Source: Bimuria novae-zelandiae CBS 107.79 (taxonomy: Eukaryota > Ascomycota > Dothideomycetes > Pleosporales > Didymosphaeriaceae). From it: a DNA stretch of 64,000 nucleotides. This document shows positions 36,024-47,070 of this stretch, piece by piece. A model generated the notes under the pieces. It searched no databases, was not told the DNA's origin, and saw only the letters and a program-made list of their open reading frames with translations. The DNA lies in contig ML976706.1 of NCBI GenBank assembly GCA_010015655.1, positions 473,541 to 537,540 on the forward strand, read 5' to 3'. How positions within the stretch are numbered: the stretch's first letter is position 1; each line of letters starts with the position of its first letter. Both the position numbers and the translations under genes were made by a program.

Positions 36024-38248
36024 TCAGGATTTCTTCACTTTCAGCTTGAGAAGGCCGTAATCATTCCTTTCCAAAAGAGTGTCCAAGCGCTTCGCTACAT
36101 CGGCCATTTGTCGATTCGATTCTCTCCCAGCCTTGCCCAGATCTCCGTAGTCCTGCTCACTCAAATTATCTACTCCGTGCGACAACACCGCCAAGATGCT
36201 GTTCTTATAGATGTACGATTTACTACTGCTGCGGAGTGCGGTAAGAATCAGAAGCGCTGTCATAGACAGAATCAATGCAAGCGGAAGTGCGATCCACGTT
36301 ACTCTGACATATATCTCTTGTCCAACAGCAACACTGGTGATGTTGGTCGATGCTGCGTTTCCCTGGCCCTAGAGTACCTTGCTTCCTACCTCGGCGACAC
36401 CATGGAAGAAGTCTGACCAGGTAAGATTGGCTTCAAAGTAAGGCATTAGGAATGTGCTGATGGTTGTAGATTCTAAGACGCGTTGGAAAGATGACCCAAA
36501 GTACAGGCGTGAGAAGTTGCTGACAATATTCTCAAGATCGTCATTGGCGTCATTGGTCGAAATCCGGAAGCCGAAGTCCCAGCCATACTCATTTCTGGTG
36601 AAATTGGGTCCTGTTGAGTGTAGCGGCATTTCTGAGACTAAGCAATATGTAACGACGTTTGGCCGAAAGCTGATGTCATGGTGCGTTTTGGCGCAATAGT
36701 CCAGCTTACAATGAGAGATCGTGCCATTGATAAGACCAAGCATTTCTCTCTCAGTAACTAGCGTCAAGTTTGAGGTAGACTGAAAACAGCTCCAAGCAGA
36801 AAGTCCAGGCATGTCTATCTTCCAAGATTTGATACGCGTCACCAATATGTTCTCGTGGTTTCCTACGCAGTATTGGACTTGAGGCACGTTGATCTTAGTC
36901 GTCCAATAAAAGGTAATCTTCGGCGCGGCAAACAGTCGGAATTCCCTGTCGGCCTTGGACCATTCGGCACGGATTATACCGGTTTGATAGCCGGAGAGCT
37001 CGTTTTCGGTATCGAAGACTCCAATATTGGGGTATAGACTATTTTTCTCACGTTCGATATTGATCCAGACCTGAAGATCAGGGAAACCGTGTTTTCTGAT
37101 GGTGCAGAGCCTTGAAGCGGCACTCGGCTCCTGTTCGGTCACGGAATCTTTCCACCCTGTGTAGTTGGAAGCGAAACTTTGTTCAGCATCTGTGTTGTTC
37201 TGTTTGACTGTTGCTGTATTGTCGCAGCCGTGAAAAATCATCGTCGTTATAGTCCCCGAACCAAAAATACTCATCCAAAGTGACATTGGTAGCCTCACAC
37301 GAAGAACAGAGACTCAACCATGTGAACTCTTCCAGGTGACATTCCGTTGTTGGGGAATGAACATTATCCAACAGGTTAGCGCGTCGTTGAGCCACATGAT
37401 CGATTACGCCAACTGTGAGAGGATGTTTCACGCCTTGCTTTCAGTTAGCTTTGCAATTTCCTATCTCTTACAGCGACTCACCATTCAGGTCCATGTTCGT
37501 GAGCCAGTAAAGTCCGAGAAAGCAGTGCTGATTTTCACCGTCCCTGTCATGTTTGCAAGTGGTGCGGACTTCGAATATAACTGTAACATTTGCTGTGTGA
37601 ACGGTTCATATGCTAATCTGAGCACCACAGTAATGGCTCCCAAATATGCGAGCCAAGCGGTTAGGAGGAGCCGGATGTTCAGAAGGAAAGTGAATGATCC
37701 CCATGGTCCTCGACTTGCTGCATCGAAAACATGCATGCGGCGCAAAGGCTTTGCTTTGTTCGAGTGAAAGTACACCCACTTGAGTTGAACAATGCACTCA
37801 GACAAGGGCACAAGCAGACCGGTCTTCCCAACTGTGGAGAACACTGCAATGAGCGAGTTGGGTTGGATAGGTAATTTCCAGTGGCCCAGTGGTTTACCGT
37901 CCATCTAAAGTAATATTGTGAGTATGCGTGCAGAACAGACAAGGCTGGTATCAAACCACTAAATTCCCAACCCCAGTCTGCTAGAAATGAGCAGCCTGGT
38001 TTTCGTGAGAGCCTCTGTGTAACTAGTGTGCTTGACGAGGAAATTTGAGGTCTGGTCATGGCTGCGGATGCTGCAGGGGGCACCGAGGATGCCGGCGTTG
38101 CTGTAAAAGCAATATGAGAATTCGTGCTCGTGGCCTGCAACGACAAGGCTGTAGTGGAAGGCGAAAGACCAGCTAACCCGAAGCTTTCAAAGGAAAATCG
38201 AGCGTTCAGGATTGGCGGACTAGAGGGTTGAGAGTTAGAATTCGCCAT
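36024..38248 (-). pseudogene. DUF3176 membrane protein, broken
   Basis: The start MANSNSQPSSPP at 38,248 leads through a Ser-rich leader to the first membrane segment (ADWGWEFSGLIPALSVL). The family signature follows in another frame: DGKPLGHWKLPI, NSLIAVFSTVGKTGLL, then QLKWVYF and DAASRGPWGS. Then come a Cys motif (LCSSCEATN), a long outer domain and a last membrane helix (VTWIALPLALILSM) with a charged tail. Breaks visible: a frame change near 37,905 with no splice signal that repairs it; an in-frame TGA at 37,485 just before a GTGAGT donor; a frame change near 37,250 that GT-AG splicing does not fix cleanly; and an in-frame TAG at 36,369, after which the same frame continues to 36,024. 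DUF3176 function is unknown. Confidence 0.75.
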
Positions 38249-39489
38249 GATTCTGGATGTGAAGCAACGATCCCATTTGAAAGGTCGATAAGTAGTACAA
38301 TGACGCCACTATACAGATGGTTCGCGGAACACACAGCATTCAACCTGGTGCGTAGCATGTATGCCTACAGCGTTGTTAAGGTTTTCATTTCGGCCATCAT
38401 CAACCGCAACGATCAATCGGCCCCTGCCGGCCGAGTGCGACCAGGCAGAAAGCATTCGTAGGTATTGAGTAGCACCCAAATCGCGAAGGGGGGTGGGACA
38501 TCTGAGCCCGGCTCCCCGGGCTGGTGGCTCATCTGGACAGTGGGCCAGCCATCGCACAGCTGGCTATGGTACCTTGGCAGGCTGAGAACTCTGGATCGTC
38601 GTATGGGCTGGAGATGAATCGATAACAAAAACCATGTCGGGATTGACTTCCAGGAGGGGCTGTCAGATTGTTTGGTGGGGAAAAGGCAACTCGCAGGCGC
38701 AGAATTTCTGCGCCCCTGCAACAGAATCCGTCCCTAGTACCTTTCATCTAGATGAATAGCATTTCATCTATACCCTCTTTGCCTGAAACCCCACTATGTA
38801 CTACCTACCACATGTAGATGCGATGGTTAACGCTGCGATATGGGGGCGGATCACTGCGACACGGTCGCAGCCGCGGCATGTCCCATCAAGCCAGGCAAAG
38901 CGCTCAACGCTTGTGCTGACGGACTTTCTGAATGCTTATCGCAGATTTCGTATTCGTGGTCTTGATGTGCAGAGCCGTGGTTCTTCTTAGGCACCTTCTA
39001 GGCAGCAATGCGCGCACGCGATGATTTAACGTGCGGTTGGGGTGTTGAGAGACGCGTTCAGGCAGAAGAATCGTTTTAGGTGCGAAACCGACCACGTGGG
39101 CGTAGCCTGAGAAGATTCACACCATCTCTCGGGCTATAAGAAAGGTGCGCCTCCATGCCTTGATATGCGCATCTGTGATGTATTATGCGCAGCAATGCTC
39201 CGATGACTTTGGGGCGGCTTGCTAGGCTACGAGTTTAGGGCGTGGGGCCGATCGCATTCCCGGTCAGGAGCGCCTGCATCCATCGTCGCTCCTTCGATCG
39301 CGCGACAGGATTTCCGCGTTTGAGTTCCGCTCAACTTGGAGATTTTCTTGAAAGAATGTATACCGACGGATGACGAGATTATATATTCCCTTCGACGACT
39401 GCTCCGATTGCTTCTCTTCATGGGTTCGCCATACCGTCCGCTCTCCATGACTGCCTCCACAGTCGCGACCGTACGAATACATCGCAGCC
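38249..39489. other. 1.2-kb intergenic stretch
   Basis: Balanced composition, lying between the DUF3176 relic and the regulator gene. Several overlapping open frames of 60-100 codons have no domain. The 3' part should contain the regulator's promoter. Confidence 0.4.
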
Positions 39490-41737
39490 ATGTCCCTTGC
39501 ACCACCCACGGATTATGAAGGGACTAGATCGCGGAGCTCTTCTGGTGAGGTTATCTTGTCAAAGACATGCCAGAACTGCTTCTCACTGAAGATCCGATGC
39601 GACCGGACGCAGCGGGACGATGTATGCGACAGGTGCATAGCCATTCTAAGAAATCATACATGACAGTAAACCTGACTAATCCAGGTGTGCGAGACTGAGC
39701 AAGCAATGCGTCTTCCGCCCTGCAAAGCGACGCGACAATTCAGCGAAGCGCGACTCGTATGATGTCCTGTCGTTGCCCTACCGCTACACCTAATCACATT
39801 CACAGACGCATACAAGCCCTCGAAGCGCAAGTCCAAGACCTTCTCCGCATCAAGAATAACTCGCCTAATGCCCAACGACCACTACCCGAAGTTTCGCCGT
39901 CCGCTGCGTCGAGTGCACCGTCCGATGGCGATGTTATCGACCAGGACATCATCACAATTGAGAGGGCAGAGACATTGTTGGAGATGTACAAGTCGGATAT
40001 GATGCCTCATTTCCCGTTCATCATCATACCACCGTATGAGACTGGGACGACGCTGCGGCATCAGAAATCCTTCTTGTTCCTCGCGATCATGTCGGTCGCG
40101 AGCTTCCACGATCTTGCCGCTCAGGAGAGACTGGAGAACGATTTCAAGGTCATGGTGACCGAGAAGGTGCTATATGGAGGGGATGATTGCTTGAAACTGG
40201 AATATTTGCAAGGACTGTTGATAGTGTTGGCTTGGTATGAGGGTTGCAGTCTACGAGGACAATAGGCGCTGACGCACCCCAGGAACCAGTATCATGGACG
40301 CTCGAAATACTATACCCAGTATCTACAATTAGCTATTTCCATAGCTGTGGACATGCGCCTGGATCGCAGGCTAAGTCGTGGGAAAATGCGAAGATATGAA
40401 GTCAAGCGCGATCCTCTCTTAAAGGGTGACCTGCCTGAAAAGTACGGACCGGAAGCGCAAGCTTGGGGCTTCGAAGAGCAGCGGGCTGCGGCGGGTATAT
40501 TCTATATTTCTTCGACGTAGGTTCACCCTCTTTCCAATCGAACTCCTTTCTGACTATATCTCCAGGATATCCAAACTTCTAGACAAAATGAACACGTATC
40601 CGCTTACGCAATCCATCGAAGAAGGATGCTTAGATCTAGGTCAAAGAGCAGAATATCGCACCGACAAAGACTTGTACCACGTCATAAGGCTGCAGAAGAT
40701 CATCGAGAATATCGAGACCCTCGCCAGGGAACAAGGATCAGAGACCGAAGTTCAGGATGCATATGTACGCGTACGGACGCAGCTAGAAGAGTTTCGAGTA
40801 TTCTTGAGTGTTGATGTTAGCGATAGCCGTCAGTTACTGCTTCTCCACCCCAGAATCTGTACTGACCAACCTAGATCTTTTGTTCATGCAGTTCCACACG
40901 GCAAAGCTTTTCCTCTTTCAGGTCGCCTTCTTCGAACGCAACCTCCAACAGTCACCCGCAACGCACCTTAACATGCTCCGAGAAGGGCTGGAAGCGGCAA
41001 AGGCGTTCCTCGACCTCTACCTGTGGCTACCACCGAAGTCGGAGATGGCTCTTACCAATACCGAATGGATCCAGCTGTCCTTCGGCGTAACTCAGGCTGC
41101 AAAGTTGGCCATTGTCAGCAAAGCATCTGCAGTAGAAACCCAGACAAGAGATCTTCGGCACCGACTAAACATTGATCATGTATTCCGGCACCTTGTTTTG
41201 CGTATCGGAGCCTTGGTCGGCAGGGCGGGCGAAGGTAACAAGGAGAAAGACATCTTCTTCCACTACGAACAACGAACAAGAAAAATACAAACTTGGTACG
41301 AAAAGATGTCGCGGGCTACAGAAGCTCAAGGCACGCCGTCGTATGCTTCTTCTGCGTCTCCGATACATATGCAGGCAGCCCCGCAACAAGCTTCTCATAT
41401 CCCTCTATCAGCCACGTTATCACACCAGCAGCCGCCACAGGGTTTATCAAATCATGTGCAGCCGATGTCTGGCGATATATCGCAACCCGTACTAATTCCA
41501 GCATACGATCCGTCTGCGGTAAACGTGGGTATAATACCCATGGGCTCGTATGCAACGCATGACAATGTACCTCAAATAGCGTTTCCGGATTTAATGAGTG
41601 CGCCGGGCTGGGATGCACCCTTCACGGTTCCGATGGAGGACATGTCATGGCTCGTAGATGTGTCGCAGGGCTACGGCGGGATGAACCAGACGAGCTCGCC
41701 GAGTGAGAATGGTTGGGGCGACCCTGGGTCACTGTGA
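39490..41737 (+). CDS. Zn2Cys6 fungal transcription factor
   Basis: Six exons: 39,490-39,632; 39,685-39,756; 39,806-40,234; 40,283-40,516; 40,566-40,807; 40,854-41,737. All five introns are 46-52 bp, GT-AG and phase-consistent, and the sum is 667 residues. The binuclear zinc cluster is near residues 28-57: CQNCFSLKIRCDR, then CDRC split by intron 1, then SKQC. A linker and a coiled-coil dimerisation stretch (RIQALEAQVQDLLRIK) follow. The middle homology region contains HFPFIIIPP, FLFLAIMSVAS and WNQYHGRSKYY..YLQLAISIAVDMRLDR. The C-terminus is Gln/Ser/Pro-rich, as in activation domains. The exon 5/6 junction is the least certain. Targets are unknown; neighbours are possible. Confidence 0.9.
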
Positions 41738-42123
41738 GCGCCTGCTAGAACACAGCATACGTTACGGAGGATAGACCATGACAGCATCGTTGCCAGTATG
41801 GTTGCACCGCTACACTTTGGTGATGTGGTGGGCTCGGGAGGCCATATCTAAAAAATTCAACAGGATCTATACGAGCTGGTAGAGATTCTCATTGACCTTA
41901 TAATTTTCACCACTATGTGCAGAGCACTGGAGAAATCTCTGCATGCTCGAGAGATCTCCTGAGATAGGCTCTCGTTTGTTGACCGGTCGACCGGTCGGTC
42001 GGTCGGTCGGTCGGTCGGTCGGACACGGCCATCGAGGTCCACCCCCCTACCTACAATATGCACCCATTCCGAGGGCCTCCCTTCTCCGTCTGGTCCGCAA
42101 TAATTCCCTTGTTGATGCAGAGT
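41738..42123. other. Convergent 3' region with a GGTC microsatellite
   Basis: Lies between the regulator and the amidohydrolase, which end towards each other. It contains about seven GGTC units at 41,993-42,022, preceded by the palindromic GACCGGTCGACCGGTC. Confidence 0.6.
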
Positions 42124-43782
42124 TCAGATCTTTGGCTTCTCCTCCGGTCCGACTGCAGCATCAAATACCTTCTCGCCCGCGAACCACGTCTGCACTACCT
42201 TGGCACTCAACAACTCCTCTGCCTCGAATGTCATATCCACCACCACGAAATCGGCCTGCTTGCCTACTTCCAGAGTTCCGAAACGATCCTCGCCGAAGCA
42301 CGAATACGCTGCTCCACGCGTAGCTGCGGTCACCGCTTGCGCAATCCCGATCTTGAAGTGCTCGTTCACAGGCGCGTCGCCAGCGTCGGGATACCGTGCG
42401 GACTTGCGCGTCGTAGCAACATACAGATTTCTGAGCGGTGGATGCGGGGCGGTCGGGGTATCTGATCCGATCGCGAGTGTAGCGCCATGGTCCGCGAAGT
42501 CCTTGTATGCGAATACGCGTTTGAGGCGTTCTGGACCTAGAAGGGCGGGCCACGCGCGGAGGATGGCTGGATCAGCGTGCACCGGCTGAATCGACGCCGT
42601 AATTCCTAGCTTACCGAGCCGCGCAGCGTCTTCAGGGGCCGTGAGTTCAAGATGCTCGATGCGATGCCGCTGCCCTGGCTTCCGGTGGGTTTCGAGCGCG
42701 TTGATCGCATTGTGCACTGCTTTGTCGCCAATAGCATGCAACGCACACTGTAGCCCTGCTTCACACGCCTTTTTGACAACTGGATCCAGCATGGTTGGCG
42801 TCCAGATCGGATCTGGTGATGCGACGTTAGTAGTGTATGGTTCCTTCAGCGCAGCCGTACACGCGTCGATAACTCCATCGCAGATGACCTTGATACCCAC
42901 GACCCGTAGGTCTGGTGAAGTAGACGCATTGTACAAGCCCGCAAGTTCGATCGCGCGGTCCACCTGCTTCAAGCGATCCGCCTCGCCATTCCCGGGGTTG
43001 ATGCACCAATGTGCTGCGACGCGGAGCGGCAACCGTCCTTCTTCGGCTTCCCTCAGCGCCAGAATAGCTTCCCAAGCATTGTCGTCCATAGCCATATCGA
43101 TGAACCCCGTGACACCGACCTCATGATACGCCTTGATCCCTGCTCTTAGACTGGCCATCTTCTCTTCCATGCTAAGCACACTAGCCAGCCACGGCCACAC
43201 AATTAACAGCACACATGCCTCGCTCAAGAGCCCTGATGCTTTTCCCTCGGCGTCCCGCTCGATTGTTCCTCCTGCAGGATCAGGCATGTTTTGCACACCC
43301 ATTTCGGCAAGCGCGGCGCTATTGCACCAGCAGGAGTGCAAATCTTTTGCATCAATGTAGACCGGCTTGTCAGTGAGATCATCGATCATAGAGGCCTTGG
43401 CCTGGCTCGCAGTCATGCTGTGCATCCAGCCGCTGCAGAGCACCCTGTCTTTGTCAGGGTTTTGCTGGACGTAGCTCGCTATTCGAGCCCGAATCTCGGC
43501 CAGGTCTTTGCAGCCATCGAGCTGGACTTTTGCAAGGGATTGACCGAGGAGGAGAAAGTGAGAGTGCGCGTCTATGAAGGAGGGCAAGATATATTGGCCG
43601 TTTAGGTCTTGCGTGTGTACGCTGGTGTATTGTTGGAGTGGTGCGGAGTCATAGGGCCCGATGTAGGCGATTCTGCCATCTTGGACGACGAGGGTGAAAG
43701 ATGGGTCCGCGGTGCCGCTATTGTTGTCGGTCCCAGTGAAGAGGTGTCCGTTCGTGAGAACGAGGATTTGTTGTGCGGACAT
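42124..43782 (-). CDS. YtcJ-like metal-dependent amidohydrolase (amidohydrolase 3 family)
   Basis: Single exon, 552 residues from the Met of MSAQQILVLTNGHLF. The frame stays open 35 codons upstream, but that part is low-complexity. It is a TIM-barrel hydrolase acting on C-N bonds. The metal-binding HxH motif is DAHSHFLLLG. Later ligands are HAIGDKA, RIEHLEL and the Asp of IGSDTPTAPHPP. The C-terminal beta-sandwich ends FGTLEVGKQADFVVVDM. The YtcJ-like group hydrolyses unknown amides or N-acyl compounds; AepA and NfdA are characterised relatives. No signal peptide is seen, so it is probably cytosolic. No lesion is seen. Confidence 0.92.
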   Translation of the reverse strand: MSAQQILVLTNGHLFTGTDNNSGTADPSFTLVVQDGRIAYIGPYDSAPLQQYTSVHTQDLNGQYILPSFIDAHSHFLLLGQSLAKVQLDGCKDLAEIRARIASYVQQNPDKDRVLCSGWMHSMTASQAKASMIDDLTDKPVYIDAKDLHSCWCNSAALAEMGVQNMPDPAGGTIERDAEGKASGLLSEACVLLIVWPWLASVLSMEEKMASLRAGIKAYHEVGVTGFIDMAMDDNAWEAILALREAEEGRLPLRVAAHWCINPGNGEADRLKQVDRAIELAGLYNASTSPDLRVVGIKVICDGVIDACTAALKEPYTTNVASPDPIWTPTMLDPVVKKACEAGLQCALHAIGDKAVHNAINALETHRKPGQRHRIEHLELTAPEDAARLGKLGITASIQPVHADPAILRAWPALLGPERLKRVFAYKDFADHGATLAIGSDTPTAPHPPLRNLYVATTRKSARYPDAGDAPVNEHFKIGIAQAVTAATRGAAYSCFGEDRFGTLEVGKQADFVVVDMTFEAEELLSAKVVQTWFAGEKVFDAAVGPEEKPKI

Positions 43783-44657
43783 GGTTGGCGTCGTTGCAGT
43801 AGAAGATATGTGGGGCTTGTGTGAGGTGAGGGGTGTTATCTTATCAGATCGGAATGATCGCGGAAATCTATTATTGGACTGGCGCACCTACCTTCAATTC
43901 TTATGCTATCGTTTATTAGTCTAGTCGGTGCTATGCTCTGGACAAATTCAGCATTAGAGATCTTTCATTGTACCAAAGCTACACTGGCTATAAGTTTAGA
44001 AGTGAGTGCTTCGCCTTGATCTTGCCGCAATTCATCGAACATTTCCCTCTCCAGTTTCAGTAGGGAAAAGGACGAGTATCCAAGGTACATTTCGAGGGTC
44101 GCGATGACTCACTTGGATGGCTAATGGAATTGTTCCTGCAGCCAGTGCTCCGTTCTCCGAACAGGGTTTTCCTTTGTACACTAGTCATATGCTAAATTAC
44201 GCTCCCTGGGCATGGTTGCATTTCCATTCCTTTTAGATGCAATCGTCTGAGCCATGGACATGAATTTCATTTCGATAAACTACCGCGCAACACACAAATC
44301 GAGCGCCGTATTGTAAATCCAAGCGCACAATGTCATCCTCGTATGCTCTGAGACAAAATACAAGGTCAGGGCTTTGCGGGTCCAAGCATTGTTTTATTTC
44401 ATCATGAAGCTCTGCTGATTATCTGCACGCGTTGTGCGCCGTCCTCAAATATCCCTGAGAGGCCTTTATAAATCAGCACGCCCATCATTCGGCAATTAGA
44501 CAAGCAACTCCAGTTTAAGAAACAGAACAGTATCTCCACCTCAGAACCTCCTAATTTCGGCATACACACAAGAAACTCTTTACCACAAACATAACGAACC
44601 AGAAATCAAGTCTGCCTTTGCTTCGACCTGAGGAACTCCCTATATCGGCCTCGCAAA
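43783..44657. other. Divergent intergenic region (0.9 kb)
   Basis: Lies between two outward-facing genes and so should contain both promoters. A minus-strand extension of the amidohydrolase frame reaches 43,887. Nothing else is recognised. Confidence 0.4.
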
Positions 44658-45203
44658 ATGGCCCACATGCTCACTCAAAGCAGCATGACTGTCACCGGAC
44701 AGAGCGGCTTGGAGCCAGGAAAGTGCACGTGCTACCGCACCAAATCAGTCCGTAACAAGGGCAAGAAGGTACGCTTTGCTGATCCAAAAACAACGGCGGC
44801 GTCCGACCCCACGATCTATGAGGCCGAGCGCAAGGTCCGCTTCGCAAACCCACTGACTAGCATTCCAGCTCTGAGTACGGAAGAGCGCGAGGACCTGCGT
44901 CGGAATGGTAAGCTGCTGGGCTCGGCTTATAATTTCAATCGAGGGCCTGTCTGTGCTGATCTCCAGATGCATTACAAGAATCTGTGCGATTGCTTCTATC
45001 AGAATCCTGATGAAAGCGAGAATTACTCAGAGCCTTCCACATTTCAGTTCAAGGGCCCTGTGTACTCGGACCCAGAGGTCACGCCTAACCCTACGCTAGG
45101 CCGCCGTGGCTCGCGAACCTCTAGAGAGCATGGATTGCAGTTCTCGGAAGAGGAGTTTGAGTGGGCAGACTCTGTAGACCGTCTTAAACTTGGAGATTAT
45201 TAG
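44658..45203 (+). CDS. Unrecognised 181-residue protein with two KVRF motifs
   Basis: Single exon with clear start context (AAAATGGCC). No known domain is recognised. Two short repeats, KKVRFADPKTT and RKVRFANPLTS, lie about 25 residues apart near positions 36 and 59. A second internal echo is RGPVCADLQ and KGPVYSDPE. The KVRF cores fit the RVxF docking consensus of protein phosphatase 1, a common short motif, so this is a hint only. The rest is polar, with Cys residues (CTCYRT; LCDCFYQ) and an acidic C-terminal segment (FSEEEFEWADSVDRL). It is probably a soluble, partly disordered protein. No lesion is seen. Confidence 0.65.
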   Translation: MAHMLTQSSMTVTGQSGLEPGKCTCYRTKSVRNKGKKVRFADPKTTAASDPTIYEAERKVRFANPLTSIPALSTEEREDLRRNGKLLGSAYNFNRGPVCADLQMHYKNLCDCFYQNPDESENYSEPSTFQFKGPVYSDPEVTPNPTLGRRGSRTSREHGLQFSEEEFEWADSVDRLKLGDY

Positions 45204-45444
45204 TATAGAGTCTAGTGGTGGGAACTGTTCGTAGATGCAGATCTTTCGATCAAATCTTATCAAGTAGTAGGCCGTCTTAACTTGACTGATTTTCAAAAAT
45301 GTAAGTCATTAGTTTAATAGTATTGTGTGTTTCTAGGCCAGGATGGAATTCGTTTGTGTCGCGGAGCAAAAGGCTAATCTTCTGCTCCTGTCGGAGTAGA
45401 ATGTTCTTAACCGTCACAGTTTGTCATCCCTGTGATGCTCCCAC

Positions 45445-46562
45445 CTACAATAAAGAATTATCGCCCACGTTCTTGCTTTTTGCAAGCTCCAAAATAGCGC
45501 CACCTACAGCGAGAATCATAACGCCCATGCCAACACTTTTGTAGATCATAAGTCCACTCTCGTACCATTCGCGTTCAAGATAAGCACCTTGGTCCATTTC
45601 TTCTTCCTTAACCTCTTGCAATCTTGGGATATTACGCAGCATCACTCCGATCTCATAAACATCTTCCTCTTTGAGTTTGGCTTGTATAATTTCTCCTGCT
45701 TCTTTAAAACATGCACTTTTTGAGTCCACAATAATATGTTCCACCTGTTGCATTCGAATTATCTTGCGGAATAGTTTTGGATCCAGTTCGCTCATAGACT
45801 CGTGATACGACCCAATCGCTGCAATGTACGACCTTTTCTTTGCTGAATCGCGTTATCCATATAATGGCCGGGAAATAGTGGTGTGTTGGCGGGCGTCGTG
45901 CAGAAGATGACGTTTGCCTTGGTTATGAGTCTTTTCAGCTCACGGCCCAGTTGCTCCGCTCCCTTAACAAAGCATAAAAATTCGACGTCGGATCCAACAA
46001 AGGCTTTCAAATTCTGAATGAGCTCGTCTGCTCTTGGCTTCGACCGATTGACGATGGTTATGCTTTCCACTTCCCCTGGGCGTAACATGAGAGTTAATCG
46101 GATGTGCCAAAAGGCCTGTTTCCCGGCTCCAAAGACCACCACGTTTGCAACTTCCCTGCGAAGCTGTAACAGCGGCATAGGGCCAAGCGCCGTGCGGAAC
46201 GCCGTCAGTTCTTGTGAATTTAAGAAACCGACCGGAGTCCCCTCCGCATCGCACAGAACCAAAACCCCTGTAAGAGTCTTTCCAGGTGCGTTAGGTGGTG
46301 GTACCCCGACAACCTTAGTCCCAACATATTCTTCTGAAGTTGCTGGCATGAAGAGTGTCTTTTGGCCGTTTAGTCACGTTACAACAGCGCGTTCCGCCTG
46401 ATAGTGAGATTCATTTCTACCATAGGTAGCCCATGAAACTGGAGCAGAGTATTCTTCGAATGCTTTTCTCAATGAAGCGAGAATCGAAGCAAGTTCTTAC
46501 GGTTGAAGTTCGTGCAGAAATTGTTTGATAGCATCGTCCGAGAGAATAGTGACTGCTGACAT
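45445..46562 (-). pseudogene. Ornithine cyclodeaminase / mu-crystallin family enzyme, broken
   Basis: One reading frame starts at 46,562 (MSAVTILSDDAIKQFLHEL) and runs through AERAVVT, LNGQKTLFMPAT, the central VGFLNSQELTAFRTAL and the NAD-binding VVVFGAGKQAFWHIRL. Three breaks are visible: an in-frame TAA at codon 22 (46,497-46,499), a TGA at codon 63 (46,374-46,376) where the family usually has a residue, and a one-base frame change at about 45,825 in an A-rich run. After that the family motif SYIAAIGSYHESMSELDP and the C-terminal SVGMGVMILAVGGAI follow. Family members include ornithine cyclodeaminase and delta1-pyrroline-2-carboxylate reductase. The neighbour at 47,071 favours the latter. 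Confidence 0.85.
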
Positions 46563-47070
46563 TCTCGAATTTTTCAATAGACATTAGATCAAAAAATTCC
46601 GATATACAATTTGCGTATTGTGGTTGGTCTATTTCAAAGATAGCTTTGCGTGTTGATAAGAGGGCACCTGGTGACGGACAGTCCACGGAGACGATGCTGC
46701 GACATTGCAGCGTAAGCTTGACGCTAACCTAAATAGAGATAGAAGAAGCTAGCATCGGTTGACCCCGCATGGGATCGGCACTCACGAACCATCTTCTCCT
46801 AGAACTGACCAAAGCATGTCAAGTCACTCCAACCAATGTACGTCAAGTCGCCCCAGGCTAGCATGTGGCTTTTTCGAAGGCGTGAGAGCCAATGGAGGGC
46901 ATAAAATCCGCACCTAATGGGAACCGCCGATCACTGTACGTTAGCTTACAAACCGGTCTCTGTTCTTCAAACCAATCTTTGTTCGTTCACTTCCAGCAAG
47001 GAATCTCTTGAAAGGACCAGAACTCGACCGGCATCGCTTATATCGACCTGTTTCAGGGCTGAAACTAAAG
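46563..47070. promoter_or_regulatory. Divergent promoter region between two broken proline-related genes
   Basis: 508 bp between the start codons of the cyclodeaminase-family relic and the dehydratase relic. A head-to-head arrangement implies a once-shared control region. No specific binding site was identified. Confidence 0.5.

Noticed and set aside
36369..36420. Intron GTACTC...CACCAG to remove the TAG in the DUF3176 gene
   Set aside because: Splicing there shifts the following exon out of the family's frame, while simple readthrough keeps the frame. The stop is therefore treated as a lesion.
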